From assembly GCF_004134865.1 (NCBI RefSeq), contig NZ_SDPO01000003.1, forward strand, positions 434,001 to 498,000: 64,000 nt of DNA, read 5' to 3'. The position numbers and the translations under genes are program-made. Positions within the stretch are counted from its first letter, which is position 1, and every line of letters begins with the position of its first letter. This document shows, in pieces, positions 35,574 through 43,651 of this stretch. The notes under the pieces are model-generated. The model did not search any database, was not told the origin of the DNA, and worked only from the letters and a program-made list of their open reading frames with translations. Source of the stretch: Agromyces fucosus (GTDB lineage: Bacteria > Actinomycetota > Actinomycetes > Actinomycetales > Microbacteriaceae).

Positions 35574-36322
35574 GCGCAGCACCCGGCGGCATCGCCGTCG
35601 TGACGGGCGCCAGCCGCGGCATCGGGCGTGCGATCGCCGTCCGGCTCGCCCGAGGTGGTGCCGACGTCATCGGCGTCGGCTCGTCGATCGAGGGGCTTGC
35701 GGATGTCGCGTCCGAGATCCGCGGGCTCGGGCGGGCGTTCGAGCCGCTCGTCGCCGACCTCGCCGACCCCGATGCCGCGCTCGAGCTCGCCGGGCGCATC
35801 ACTGATGCTCACGGCACGCCCGACGTGCTCGTGCAGGCCGCCGGCATCAATCGCCGCTCGCCCGCAGCGGAGCATGCGATCGCCGACTGGGACGACGTCA
35901 TCGGCGTCAACCTGCGATCGCCGTTCATCCTTGCACGAGAGCTCGGGCGTGGCATGGTCGAGCGCGGCAGCGGCAAGATCGTGTTCATCGCGTCGCTCCT
36001 GAGCTTCCAGGGCGGACTCACCGTGCCCGGGTACGCGGCGAGCAAGGGCGGTATCGCGCAGCTCACGAAGGCGCTCGCGAACGAATGGGCGGCGCACGGC
36101 GTCAACGTCAACGCCGTCGCGCCCGGCTACGTCGCGACCGACATGAACGTGGCCATCCAGGCCGACCCCGTACGGCACCGGCAGATCTCCGAGCGCATCC
36201 CAGCGGGTCGCTGGGCGACGCCCGACGACATCGCTGGCGCCGCGGTCTTCCTCGCGTCGAACGACGCCGCGTACATCCATGGGGTCGTGCTGCCCGTCGA
36301 CGGGGGATGGCTCGGGCGCTGA
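35570..36322 (+). CDS. kduD: 2-dehydro-3-deoxy-D-gluconate 5-dehydrogenase KduD (SDR)
   Basis: 250 aa from GTG 35570. A classical short-chain dehydrogenase: TGASRGIG cofactor loop (about 13-20), Asn in QAAGINR, Ser in FIASLLSFQGG, and the YAASKGG catalytic Tyr/Lys (about 155-159). The ALANEWAAHGVNVNAVAPGY and RIPAGRWATPDDIAG segments and the C-terminal VDGGWLGR are typical of KduD. It reduces the KduI product to 2-keto-3-deoxygluconate. KdgK and KdgA for the last steps are not in this window. Confidence 0.9.
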   Translation: MSAAPGGIAVVTGASRGIGRAIAVRLARGGADVIGVGSSIEGLADVASEIRGLGRAFEPLVADLADPDAALELAGRITDAHGTPDVLVQAAGINRRSPAAEHAIADWDDVIGVNLRSPFILARELGRGMVERGSGKIVFIASLLSFQGGLTVPGYAASKGGIAQLTKALANEWAAHGVNVNAVAPGYVATDMNVAIQADPVRHRQISERIPAGRWATPDDIAGAAVFLASNDAAYIHGVVLPVDGGWLGR

Positions 36323-36425
36323 GCGAGCGCCGTCAGGTGAGCGGATGCGACGCGGCATCCGCGTCAGTTCGAACGCGCGTCAGCCGGTGGTGCGCCCAGT
36401 CTGGAGCGGCGCAGAGCGCGCCAGC

Positions 36426-36492
36426 GCTCGACCGCTTCGGGCGCGACGTAGACCTCGAGGTGGAATCGCTGACGCGGGGCATCTCGTTCGCG
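36426..36492 (-). pseudogene. Remnant of the VOC gene (partial copy of 26069-26132)
   Basis: Read on the minus strand this stretch gives RQRFHLEVYVAPEAVERW, nearly identical to RQRFHLEVYVAPEAVEQR of the PCD/VOC protein encoded at 25950-26660. About 64 bases align with a handful of differences. The similarity stops on both sides, and no start, full frame or promoter remains. It is a dead fragment left by an old duplication or rearrangement, in the 234-base gap between kduD and the next membrane-protein gene, which otherwise shows nothing. Confidence 0.75.
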
Positions 36493-36556
36493 AGGAGGAA
36501 GGCGCCGATACCAGCGGAGGATGGTCGCGACGCGCTGGCCGGGTCAGCCTGAATTC

Positions 36557-37000
36557 ATGGACACATCGACACGCACTCGCTCGAACCTCCCGAACAGAAC
36601 GACCACCCCGGGCATCCGGTTCTTCCGGTCCCGCCGTCTGCTCGGCGCCATCGGGACCCTCGCCCTGATCGGCCTGGGCGCCGCGCACACGATCACCAAC
36701 GCCGTCGGCTTCGCAGCGGACCCGGATGCCTCGTGGCCGCTGTTCCTCGCCTTCGGGGTCGGCGTCAGCCTCGTGCTCTGGGCGATCGCGGTCATCGCGT
36801 GGCGCTCCTCGCGCCGCAGGGTCGGACGCGTCACGCGCGTGGTCATCGCGGTCGTGGGCGTACTCCTCTGCCTGATGGCCGTCAACGTGCTGCGCGTGCA
36901 CCCCGAGATCATCTTCTCGCCCGCCGGACCCGGGCTGTGGTCGCTCATCGGAGGCCCGGCGCTGCTGGCCGCGGCGCTGCTGCCGGTGCGGGTGAGGTGA
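36557..37000 (+). CDS. Small membrane protein, unknown function
   Basis: 147 aa from ATG 36557. Four hydrophobic segments are visible: about 30-48 (LLGAIGTLALIGLGAAHTI), 58-80, 95-115 (VVIAVVGVLLCLMAVNV) and 125-143. No family recognised. The next gene starts 4 bases after its stop and continues into a histidine kinase and response regulator, so it belongs to a four-gene operon (36557-40047) and may be a target or accessory of that two-component system. Confidence 0.72.
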   Translation: MDTSTRTRSNLPNRTTTPGIRFFRSRRLLGAIGTLALIGLGAAHTITNAVGFAADPDASWPLFLAFGVGVSLVLWAIAVIAWRSSRRRVGRVTRVVIAVVGVLLCLMAVNVLRVHPEIIFSPAGPGLWSLIGGPALLAAALLPVRVR

Positions 37001-37004
37001 GCCC

Positions 37005-38090
37005 ATGGAGCAGCGCTCATCGAGAAGCTTCCGCGCTCTCCGGTCCGTGCCGTGGTGGATCTCGGCCGCGTGGGCGGTCGGCTATCTCGTGGCGGGTACC
37101 GCATGGGGTCTCGAGGCAGCGGGATACCCGTTCTCCGGCGGCGGCGCCGGGCCGCGTGCCTCGGTGATGGATCCGTTGCCGAGCCAGGTCGGCGGCGGGA
37201 TCCTCGCCGGGGCGGCCGCGCTCGCCGGCGTGCTGGTCGTGCTGATCGCGCGTCGCCCGGCCGCCCGCGCTCCGGCGGCCGGCGCAGTGCTCGTCGGCAT
37301 GACGCTGGCCGTCGTCCTCACCGATTTCCGGGTGCTGGTGTTCGCCGCGTACTTGCCCGTGATGGCCGTTGCGGCCCTCCTCGGCCACGTCGACCCGCAT
37401 ATCATGGCGACAATGCTCATCTGGCCGAACATCAACCAAATGGTTCTGATGGTCGCCGGTGCCTGCCTCGCCTCCCTCGGCATTCGCGGCCTGATGGCAC
37501 GGAATCGCGCAGGTGAGACGACGACGGATGACGCTGCGCCCGAGCTGCGGGCCGCGAGCGCGCTTCGCGTGGGCCGCTGGGCGACCGGCGTCGCCGTCGC
37601 CGTTCCCGTCGGGTACGCGATCACCCGAATCGGGTGGTTCGCCGGACTGCCGATCGGCATCAGCCCTGGCTTCATGCAGGAGCTCGACGACGCCCGCGCC
37701 GCACCCATCGGCGCCGGACTGGGCGGCGTCGCGCTCCTCGGCGCCGTGCTGACCCTCGGCCTCGTCTGTCGCTGGGGCGAAGTCTGGCCGCGCTGGGTGC
37801 CGTTCCTGCGGGGGCGAGCGATCCCACCACGGCTCCCCGCTTTCCTCGCGATCGCCATCTCGTTGCCGATCATGTCGGCCGGCCTGATGTACGTGCGGAA
37901 GATGCTCGCGGGCGAGGAGTTCGGGGCGACCGGGGCGGAGCACGAGCCGGGAGCATGGCTGCCCGAGATGTTCTTCCCGGTGTGGGGTGCGGCGCTTGCG
38001 ATCGCAGCGCTCGCCTACCTCCAGCGGCGAGCGGCCGGTCGGGAGTTGCAGAGTCGATCCGCAGGCTACCGCGGCCTGGTGAGCGCATGA
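37005..38090 (+). CDS. Polytopic membrane protein, unknown function
   Basis: 361 aa. About eight hydrophobic segments, among them WWISAAWAVGYLVAGTAWGL, ILAGAAALAGVLVVLIA, GMTLAVVLTDFRVLVFAAYL and WGAALAIAALAYL. No enzyme motif recognised. The stop overlaps the start of the histidine kinase gene (ATGA). Membrane proteins fused by operon structure to DesK-like kinases are often sensors or efflux partners; which applies here cannot be read. Confidence 0.8.
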   Translation: MEQRSSRSFRALRSVPWWISAAWAVGYLVAGTAWGLEAAGYPFSGGGAGPRASVMDPLPSQVGGGILAGAAALAGVLVVLIARRPAARAPAAGAVLVGMTLAVVLTDFRVLVFAAYLPVMAVAALLGHVDPHIMATMLIWPNINQMVLMVAGACLASLGIRGLMARNRAGETTTDDAAPELRAASALRVGRWATGVAVAVPVGYAITRIGWFAGLPIGISPGFMQELDDARAAPIGAGLGGVALLGAVLTLGLVCRWGEVWPRWVPFLRGRAIPPRLPAFLAIAISLPIMSAGLMYVRKMLAGEEFGATGAEHEPGAWLPEMFFPVWGAALAIAALAYLQRRAAGRELQSRSAGYRGLVSA

Positions 38091-39364
38091 ACTCCCACAT
38101 CGACGCTGGGCCGCCACCGACCGACGGGCGGCGGGACGGCCTGTTCAGGAGGAACCCCGCGCTCACCGACCTGGTCGTGGCGGCGGCCTACGCGATCCCG
38201 CTCGGCCTCGTGTCACTGCGCCTGCTGCAGCTCTCCGAGAGCTCACTCGTGTGGCGGGTGCTCGCAGGTGTCGCGGTCGTCGTGCTGCATGCCGCGACGG
38301 CGTTCCGCCGTCGTTGGCCCCGACTCGCGTTCGGCGTCGGCGCGGGAATGGCGATGGTGCTCGCGCTGCTCCCTCCATTGCAGGATGCCGCGGGCAACGC
38401 ATATCCGGCGTTCGCGCTGCCGAGCATCCTCGTCTTCGGCGTGCTCGTGTTCACCGCGGCACGGGTGCTCGATGCACGGGCCGGCTGGGCCTGCCTGGCC
38501 GTCGCGCTCGCCGTGGCCGCCGTCGTCGTTGTTCGGCTCTGGAACCCGCAGGTCTGGGGTAGGCCATCCGACGACGGCGAGCTCATCATCTGGCGTGCCG
38601 CGCTGACGCTCGGCATCACGGCGACGATCCTCTGCCTCTGGGCGCTGGGCCGGCTCGCCCGAGTGCGAGACGCCTATGTCGCCGAGCTGAGAGAGAAGTC
38701 GGAACGGGCCGATGCCGATCGGGCGCGTGAACGTGCGGAGGCGGCTCGCGCCGAACGGGATCGCATCAGCCGGGAACTCCATGACATCGTCTCCCACTCC
38801 TTGGCGGTCATGGTGAGCCAGGCCGAAGGCGGCCGCCTCTCCGATCCGGCCGCACCGGCTGCGGCGACGTTCGCCACGATCTCGAGGATCGGCCGCGAAT
38901 CGCTGCGGGACATGCGCGGACTGCTGGGCGTGCTGAGATCGGATGTCGCAACCGAGCGTGTGCCCCAACCGGGCCTGGCAGATCTGCCGGCACTGGTGAG
39001 CCGGGTGCGAGCGGCCGGCGTGGAGCTCGTCGACGAGGCATCCGGTGGCCGGCGTCGGCTACGCCCCGCCGCCGACCTCGCCGCGTACCGAGTCGTGCAG
39101 GAGGCACTGACCAACGTGCTCAAGCACGCGGGCCCCGCGCCTGAGGCGCGTCTCGACCTCGACTGGCAGGAAGACTGGCTCGTCATCCGCGTCCAGGACT
39201 CCGGCCCCGGCCCGCGCGTCGACGACGATCGGGGCGGTGCCGGGCTGGAGGGCATGCGGGAGCGACTGCAGATCATCGGCGGCTCGCTCGAGACCGGTGG
39301 TCGCGCTGGCCAGGGGTTCACGCTCACCGCGACCATCCCCTACGACGACGGGAGTCTGCCATGA
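38087..39364 (+). CDS. Sensor histidine kinase, HisKA_3 (NarL/DesK) type
   Basis: 425 aa from ATG 38087. About five N-terminal membrane helices (residues 25-195) precede a coiled coil rich in Arg/Glu/Ala (about 205-230). The dimerisation/phosphoacceptor box ERDRISRELHDIVSHSLAVM carries the His. The ATPase domain has VQEALTNVLKHA (N-box) and GGAGLEGMRERL (G-box). It pairs with the response regulator, whose start overlaps its stop by 4 bases. Confidence 0.93.
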   Translation: MNSHIDAGPPPTDGRRDGLFRRNPALTDLVVAAAYAIPLGLVSLRLLQLSESSLVWRVLAGVAVVVLHAATAFRRRWPRLAFGVGAGMAMVLALLPPLQDAAGNAYPAFALPSILVFGVLVFTAARVLDARAGWACLAVALAVAAVVVVRLWNPQVWGRPSDDGELIIWRAALTLGITATILCLWALGRLARVRDAYVAELREKSERADADRARERAEAARAERDRISRELHDIVSHSLAVMVSQAEGGRLSDPAAPAAATFATISRIGRESLRDMRGLLGVLRSDVATERVPQPGLADLPALVSRVRAAGVELVDEASGGRRRLRPAADLAAYRVVQEALTNVLKHAGPAPEARLDLDWQEDWLVIRVQDSGPGPRVDDDRGGAGLEGMRERLQIIGGSLETGGRAGQGFTLTATIPYDDGSLP

Positions 39365-40047
39365 TCCGTCTGCTGATCGTCGACGATCAGGAACTCCTGC
39401 GACAGGGCCTGGCGATGGTGGCTCGATCCCAACCCGACATGGAGGTCATCGCCGAAGCCGGCCATGGCGGCGAGGCGCTCCGGGTGCTCGAGACCGAGCC
39501 GGTCGACGTCGTCGTGATGGATGTTCGCATGCCGGTCATGGACGGTATCGTGGCCACGCGCGAGATCCAGAAGCTCGACGAACCGCCCAAGGTGCTCGTG
39601 CTCACGACCTTCGACCTCGACGAGTACGCGTTCGACGCGCTCCGTGCCGGGGCGAGCGGCTTCATCCTGAAGGATGCACCCGGCGAGGAGATCATCGCCG
39701 CGATCCGGCACGTCGCAAGCGGCGACTCCGTCATCGCCCCGGCGACCACCCGTCGCCTCATCGACCACCTCACCGCTCCGACCGGAGACCCAGACGCCGT
39801 TTTGGGCAGGCTCACCGAACGGGAGCGAGACGTCTTCCTCGGCCTCGCCCGCGGCGACTCGAACGCGGAGATCGGGGCGCAGCTGTTCCTCTCCGAGACC
39901 ACGGTGAAGACCCATGTCGGGCGCATCCTGAGCAAGCTCGGCCTCCGAGACCGCATCCAGGCCGTGGTGCTGGCCTACGAGACCGGCGTCGTCGCACGCG
40001 GCACCGCACGCGGCGACGGTGCGAGCCGAGCGGGCCGAGCGGACTGA
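39361..40047 (+). CDS. LuxR/NarL-type response regulator
   Basis: 228 aa. The receiver domain has IVDDQE acidic pair and the phosphoacceptor Asp in VVMDVRMPVMDG (about 54), with Lys in FILKDAPGEE (about 104). The HTH is LTERERDVFLGLARGDSNAE ... ETTVKTHVGRILSKLGLRDR (about 150-200). It is the output of the kinase encoded directly upstream; targets probably include the two membrane proteins of its own operon. It ends 2 bases from the convergent reductase gene. Confidence 0.94.
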   Translation: MIRLLIVDDQELLRQGLAMVARSQPDMEVIAEAGHGGEALRVLETEPVDVVVMDVRMPVMDGIVATREIQKLDEPPKVLVLTTFDLDEYAFDALRAGASGFILKDAPGEEIIAAIRHVASGDSVIAPATTRRLIDHLTAPTGDPDAVLGRLTERERDVFLGLARGDSNAEIGAQLFLSETTVKTHVGRILSKLGLRDRIQAVVLAYETGVVARGTARGDGASRAGRAD

Positions 40048-40049
40048 GC

Positions 40050-40652
40050 TCAGCCGGCGCGGCCGTCGGCGCCGCGCGGCGCATACCGTGCCAGCGTGAT
40101 GCCCGTGCCCGTCGTCATGCTGCTGAGCAACGTCAGCTCCTGATGCACCCCGTCGAACATGCGCTGCCCGGTGCCGAGCAGCAGCGGGTGGATGATCAGC
40201 ACGTACTCGTCGATGAGCCCGGCGTTCGCGAGCGCGCGCACGAGCTCGCCGCTGCCGAGGATCGAGAGGTCACCGTCATCCGTCGCCTTCAGCTCGGCGA
40301 CCGTCTGCACGGCGTCGCCCGCGACGACCGTGGAGCGCTGCCAGTCGAGTTCGAGTGACGGATGTCGCGTGACGACGTACTTCTCGGCGCGGTTGAGGTG
40401 CTCGGTGAACGGGTTGCCGTCGGTCTGGTGCGGCCAGTACGCGGCCATGTGATCGTACGTGCGGTGGCCGAAGAGCATCGCGCCGGTCTGCGCCATGCCC
40501 TTGGCCATCTCGGCGCCCAGCTCGGGGTCGGCGTTCGCGCCGAGCGCCCAGCCGCCGTCGGCGAACCCGCCGCGGGTGTCTTCGTCGGGTGACATCGGCG
40601 ACTGCATCACGCCGTCGAGCGAGAGGTGGTTGGTCACGGTGATCCTGCGCAT
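40050..40652 (-). CDS. Dihydrofolate-reductase-family protein (RibD_C-like)
   Basis: 200 aa. Family landmarks: LSLDGVMQSPMSPDEDTRGG, AMLFGHRTYDHMAAYWP (about 73-90), ILGSGELVRALANAGLIDEY and LLLGTGQRMF. This YyaP/YwjB-like branch of the DHFR/RibD reductase fold lacks an assigned substrate. It lies 15 bases downstream of the flavin oxidase gene on the same strand, so the two are probably co-transcribed. Confidence 0.87.
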   Translation of the reverse strand: MRRITVTNHLSLDGVMQSPMSPDEDTRGGFADGGWALGANADPELGAEMAKGMAQTGAMLFGHRTYDHMAAYWPHQTDGNPFTEHLNRAEKYVVTRHPSLELDWQRSTVVAGDAVQTVAELKATDDGDLSILGSGELVRALANAGLIDEYVLIIHPLLLGTGQRMFDGVHQELTLLSSMTTGTGITLARYAPRGADGRAG

Positions 40653-40667
40653 GCGGTTGCGTGACCT

Positions 40668-42056
40668 TCAGTCGGGCGGGATGTTCTGGTTGAGCCGGAA
40701 GAGGTTCGTCGGGTCGTATGTGCGCTTGAGCGTCTTGAGCCGGTCGTACTTCTCAGCGCCGTAGGCCTCGCGGATGCGCGCCTCGCCCTCGTCCATGAGG
40801 AAGTTCACGTAGACGCTCGTGTGGAACGGCTTCAGCGCCGTCCAGAAGTCGCGCACCCATTCGCGTTCGGCATCGAAGCCCACGGATGTCTCGGTGGCCG
40901 CGTTGATGTTGAAGGTGTGTCCGACGCTCCGTCCGTTGAACGCCGTGTCGTTCTCGCCGACCCTTGCGACGGCACCGCCCATCTGCCAGATCGGGAAGCT
41001 CGTGAACGGCGACTGGATGCGCCGCGTGTGCTCGACGGTGATGTCGATGACCTCGTCGCTCAACTCGGCGACGTCGCAGGAGCGGAAGTAGTACCAGCGG
41101 CCGGGCGGGAAGGACGGGTCGAACATCGACTGGTGCTCGAGGTAGGGCTTCGGCTCGCAGAGGTCGAGCACCGGTGAGCCGAATCGCTTCATCGGGCGGA
41201 CGATCCGCTCGCCCTCTTCGATGTCGCCGGTGTAGCAGCAGACCACGCCGACGATGAGCTTGCCGTGCAGCTCGGCAGGAACGTAGGGGAGCGGCGGCGC
41301 CTTGCGATGCATCACGATCGTCATGAGCTCGTCGGGTGCATCGGCGATCCAGTCTCGGTAGAAGCGCAGCACCTGCGGCGACTGCTCGATCGGCCAGAAG
41401 ATCGGGCCGGCGACGACCGTCGGGCCGACCTCGACGAGGTTGAAGTCGAACGCGGTGACGATGCCGAAGTTGCCGCCACCGCCGCGCACGCCCCAGAACA
41501 GGTCGGCATTCTCGGCCTCGTTCGCGACGACGCGCTCGCCCTCGGCAGTGGTGAGCTCGACCGAAGCGAGCTGGTCGATGCTGAGGCCGTGCTTGCGCAT
41601 GATCCAGCCGATGCCGCCGCCGAGTGTCAGCCCGGCCACGCCGGTGTGCGTGACGATGCCGCTCGGCACGGCGAGCCCCGAGGGCAGCGTCGCCTGGTCG
41701 AGGTCGCCGAGCAGTGCGCCCGCCTGCACGTGAACCGTGCGGGCCTCGGGGTCGACCGTGACCGCTCGCATCGGGGCGAGGTCGATCACGACGCCGTCGT
41801 CGCAGACCGAGAGGCCGGGAAAGCTGTGGCCGCCGCCGCGCACGGCGACGGGCAGGCCCGTGCGGCGGGCGAAGAGGAGCGCCGCACCGATGTCGTCGGC
41901 CCCCGTGCACCGGGCGATCACGGCGGGACGGCGATCGATCGAACCGTTCCAGACCCTGCGGTGCTCGTCGAAGCCGGCATCCTCGGGCCGCACCAGTTCG
42001 CCAGCGAACCCCGATGCCAGCTCGCTGAACGCAGCTGCATCGACCGCCACGGTCAT
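40668..42056 (-). CDS. FAD-linked oxidase with BBE domain
   Basis: 462 aa. The PCMH-type FAD domain has VAVRGGGHSFPGLSV, in which the His is the usual site of covalent FAD attachment (about 79), followed by GLTLGGGIGWIMRKHGL and ENADLFWGVRGGGGNFG. The C-terminal berberine-bridge segment is YDRLKTLKRTYDPTNLFRLN. Relatives include 6-hydroxy-D-nicotine oxidase and many sugar or alcohol oxidases; the substrate is not predictable. There is no signal peptide, so it is cytoplasmic. Confidence 0.92.
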   Translation of the reverse strand: MTVAVDAAAFSELASGFAGELVRPEDAGFDEHRRVWNGSIDRRPAVIARCTGADDIGAALLFARRTGLPVAVRGGGHSFPGLSVCDDGVVIDLAPMRAVTVDPEARTVHVQAGALLGDLDQATLPSGLAVPSGIVTHTGVAGLTLGGGIGWIMRKHGLSIDQLASVELTTAEGERVVANEAENADLFWGVRGGGGNFGIVTAFDFNLVEVGPTVVAGPIFWPIEQSPQVLRFYRDWIADAPDELMTIVMHRKAPPLPYVPAELHGKLIVGVVCCYTGDIEEGERIVRPMKRFGSPVLDLCEPKPYLEHQSMFDPSFPPGRWYYFRSCDVAELSDEVIDITVEHTRRIQSPFTSFPIWQMGGAVARVGENDTAFNGRSVGHTFNINAATETSVGFDAEREWVRDFWTALKPFHTSVYVNFLMDEGEARIREAYGAEKYDRLKTLKRTYDPTNLFRLNQNIPPD

Positions 42057-42137
42057 GCCGCCAAGCTACTCCTCGGGTGTCGTGCCCGCCAGCCGCGATA
42101 TCGTCGTCTCGCCACCCACCAGAAGGAGCCCGACGCC

Positions 42138-42503
42138 ATGCCCGAACTCATCCTCGCCGGCAACGAGCAGCAGACCGTGCCCGTCGTGATCTCGATCGCG
42201 CAGGGCCTCGGCTACGAGGCCACGCAGCCGTCGCAGGGCAGCATCAAGCTCGAGCGCGGCAACCTGTCGAAGACGCTGCTGCTCGGGGCGATGGCGGGCA
42301 AGAACTTCCACATCTCGTTCACGTTCGACATCGGCGTCGACCACTACGGCAACACGTGGCTCCGCTTCGACCAGGATGGCGCGCTCGGCGCCGTCAAGGG
42401 CGGCGCGATCGGGTACGCGAAGAGCAAGAACGCCTTCGGCGAGTTCGTCAACGCGATGCGCACCGAGACGATGCAGCGCGGGATGCTGCTGGGCGAGCGG
42501 TAG
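42138..42503 (+). CDS. Small conserved protein, unknown function
   Basis: 121 aa from ATG 42138 with AGAAGGAG upstream. Soluble, no signal peptide; alternating strands (SIKLERGNLSKTLLLGAMAG, FHISFTFDIGVDHYGNTWLR) suggest a beta-rich fold. No family recognised. It is divergent from the FAD oxidase gene with an 81-base gap. Confidence 0.7.
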   Translation: MPELILAGNEQQTVPVVISIAQGLGYEATQPSQGSIKLERGNLSKTLLLGAMAGKNFHISFTFDIGVDHYGNTWLRFDQDGALGAVKGGAIGYAKSKNAFGEFVNAMRTETMQRGMLLGER

Positions 42504-42588
42504 CGGTAGGGCGCGACTTCGAGCGGGCACCAGCAGGACTCGGTGCGGCCACGCGCCGACCCTCGAGCCCAACGCGCTGCTGCGGGAC

Positions 42589-42927
42589 TCATCTGTCGCT
42601 GAGTCGATGCACCAGTTCTCGCAGCTCGGGAAAGCTCCGGGTCGCAGTGACCCACAAGGCTGCGGCATCGACGCGGTCGTAGTGGTGCACGACGAAGTCG
42701 CGATTGCGTGCCGCCTGCGACCAGAGCGGATCGTCGAAGCGTGCAGGATCCGCGTTCGCCAAGCGCTTGGCGAGTTCCCCGACGCGGTTCGACAGCGCCT
42801 CGAAGGCGAGCGGCAACGCCGCGTCATGATCGAACGCCTCACGCCCGCGAGCGGCGAGCGCTGCGGCATCGTCGAGCGTCGCCGCCAGATCGCTCAACCA
42901 TCGGTCGATCCGGTCGTCGGGCCTCAC
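42589..42927 (-). CDS. hepT: HepT-like HEPN ribonuclease toxin
   Basis: 112 aa, DUF86/HEPN type. The RNase motif RX4HXY is present as RDFVVHHY (about 74-81). In known HepT/MntA systems the Tyr of this motif is AMPylated by MntA to inactivate the toxin. The first codon overlaps the stop of the antitoxin gene by 4 bases (ATGA), so antitoxin is made first from the same message. The operator lies upstream of the antitoxin at 43503. Confidence 0.88.
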   Translation of the reverse strand: MRPDDRIDRWLSDLAATLDDAAALAARGREAFDHDAALPLAFEALSNRVGELAKRLANADPARFDDPLWSQAARNRDFVVHHYDRVDAAALWVTATRSFPELRELVHRLSDR

Positions 42928-43484
42928 AGGTCGATCGCCGAATCGAGCACGTCGCGGTCTCGCTCGGGATCGAGTGATCGGCTCGAAACCACATCGACGG
43001 GACGTTCGAACACGGCCTCGAGGTCGAGCTCGAACTGCGCCAGGTCGAACAGCGATGCGTCATCGGCCGGCGTGACGAGGAGGTCGATGTCGCTCGATGC
43101 GGTCTCTTCGCCCCGGGCGACTGAACCGAAGACCTGCACCGAACCGATCCGGTTGGCGCGTGCCAGTCGTGCGACGAGCGTGCGGCGTCGACGGAGGTCG
43201 TCGAGTAGTGAGCGGCGGCCCGCGTCGGCCGCCGCGGCTGCGTCGAACGCGCCAGCCGATCCGCTGTCTGCCGCGGTCCTGGCGGCATCCCCTCTGGAGA
43301 TGTACTGCGCATAGGGCACCAACACCGCCTCGGGGCGCCGATGCGCCCCAATGACGATCGGCTCGGCGTCGGGCCGGTCGCGGAACTCGCGGAGCAGGCT
43401 CGAGAGGCCGGCGCGCGCCTCGGCGACTGGCACCACCGGAATTGGCGCGGCCGGAACTGGCGCGGCCGGAAGCGTGCTGGTCAT
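42924..43484 (-). CDS. mntA: MntA-like nucleotidyltransferase antitoxin with Phd-type N-terminal domain
   Basis: 186 aa. The C-terminal half is a minimal nucleotidyltransferase with GSVARGEETASSDIDLLV (about 117-134), exactly the GSX10DXD motif of MntA antitoxins. The N-terminal half (VAEARAGLSSLLREFRD ... IVIGAHRRPEAVLVPYAQY) looks like a Phd/YefM DNA-binding antitoxin domain, unusual for MntA. The protein could therefore both AMPylate HepT and repress its own promoter. A perfect 20-bp palindrome is 18 bases upstream. No Shine-Dalgarno sequence is seen, and a TAGAAT box (43496-43491) is 6 bases before the ATG, so the message may be leaderless. Confidence 0.85.
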   Translation of the reverse strand: MTSTLPAAPVPAAPIPVVPVAEARAGLSSLLREFRDRPDAEPIVIGAHRRPEAVLVPYAQYISRGDAARTAADSGSAGAFDAAAAADAGRRSLLDDLRRRRTLVARLARANRIGSVQVFGSVARGEETASSDIDLLVTPADDASLFDLAQFELDLEAVFERPVDVVSSRSLDPERDRDVLDSAIDL

Positions 43485-43502
43485 CCGCTGATTCTACGCC
43501 GG

Positions 43503-43522
43503 TTGTACATGAATATGTACAA
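43503..43522. promoter_or_regulatory. Perfect 20-bp palindromic operator of the hepT/mntA module
   Basis: TTGTACATGAATATGTACAA is a perfect inverted repeat of 8-bp arms around a 4-base centre, just upstream of the TAGAAT box of the antitoxin gene. AT-rich palindromes at this place are typical for Phd-type autorepression, and the antitoxin here has a Phd-like domain. Confidence 0.8.
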
Positions 43523-43586
43523 TTTTCAGCAGCGGGGTGCGTGCTGCGACCTGCCGCGAAGCGGGGTGACTTCTCCGGTTTAACTA

Positions 43587-43598
43587 GGTCAATTGACC
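43587..43598. promoter_or_regulatory. 12-bp palindrome upstream of the GH5 gene
   Basis: GGTCAATTGACC is a perfect palindrome 53 bases before the start of the glycoside hydrolase gene, inside the only AT-rich part of the intergenic region (TTTAACTAGGTCAATTGACC). It is likely an operator for that gene; no regulator gene is adjacent. Confidence 0.45.
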
Positions 43599-43651
43599 CA
43601 CTTGCCCTACGCTCAGTCGCACACGGTCGAATGAAGCGCAAAGGAGCGCCC

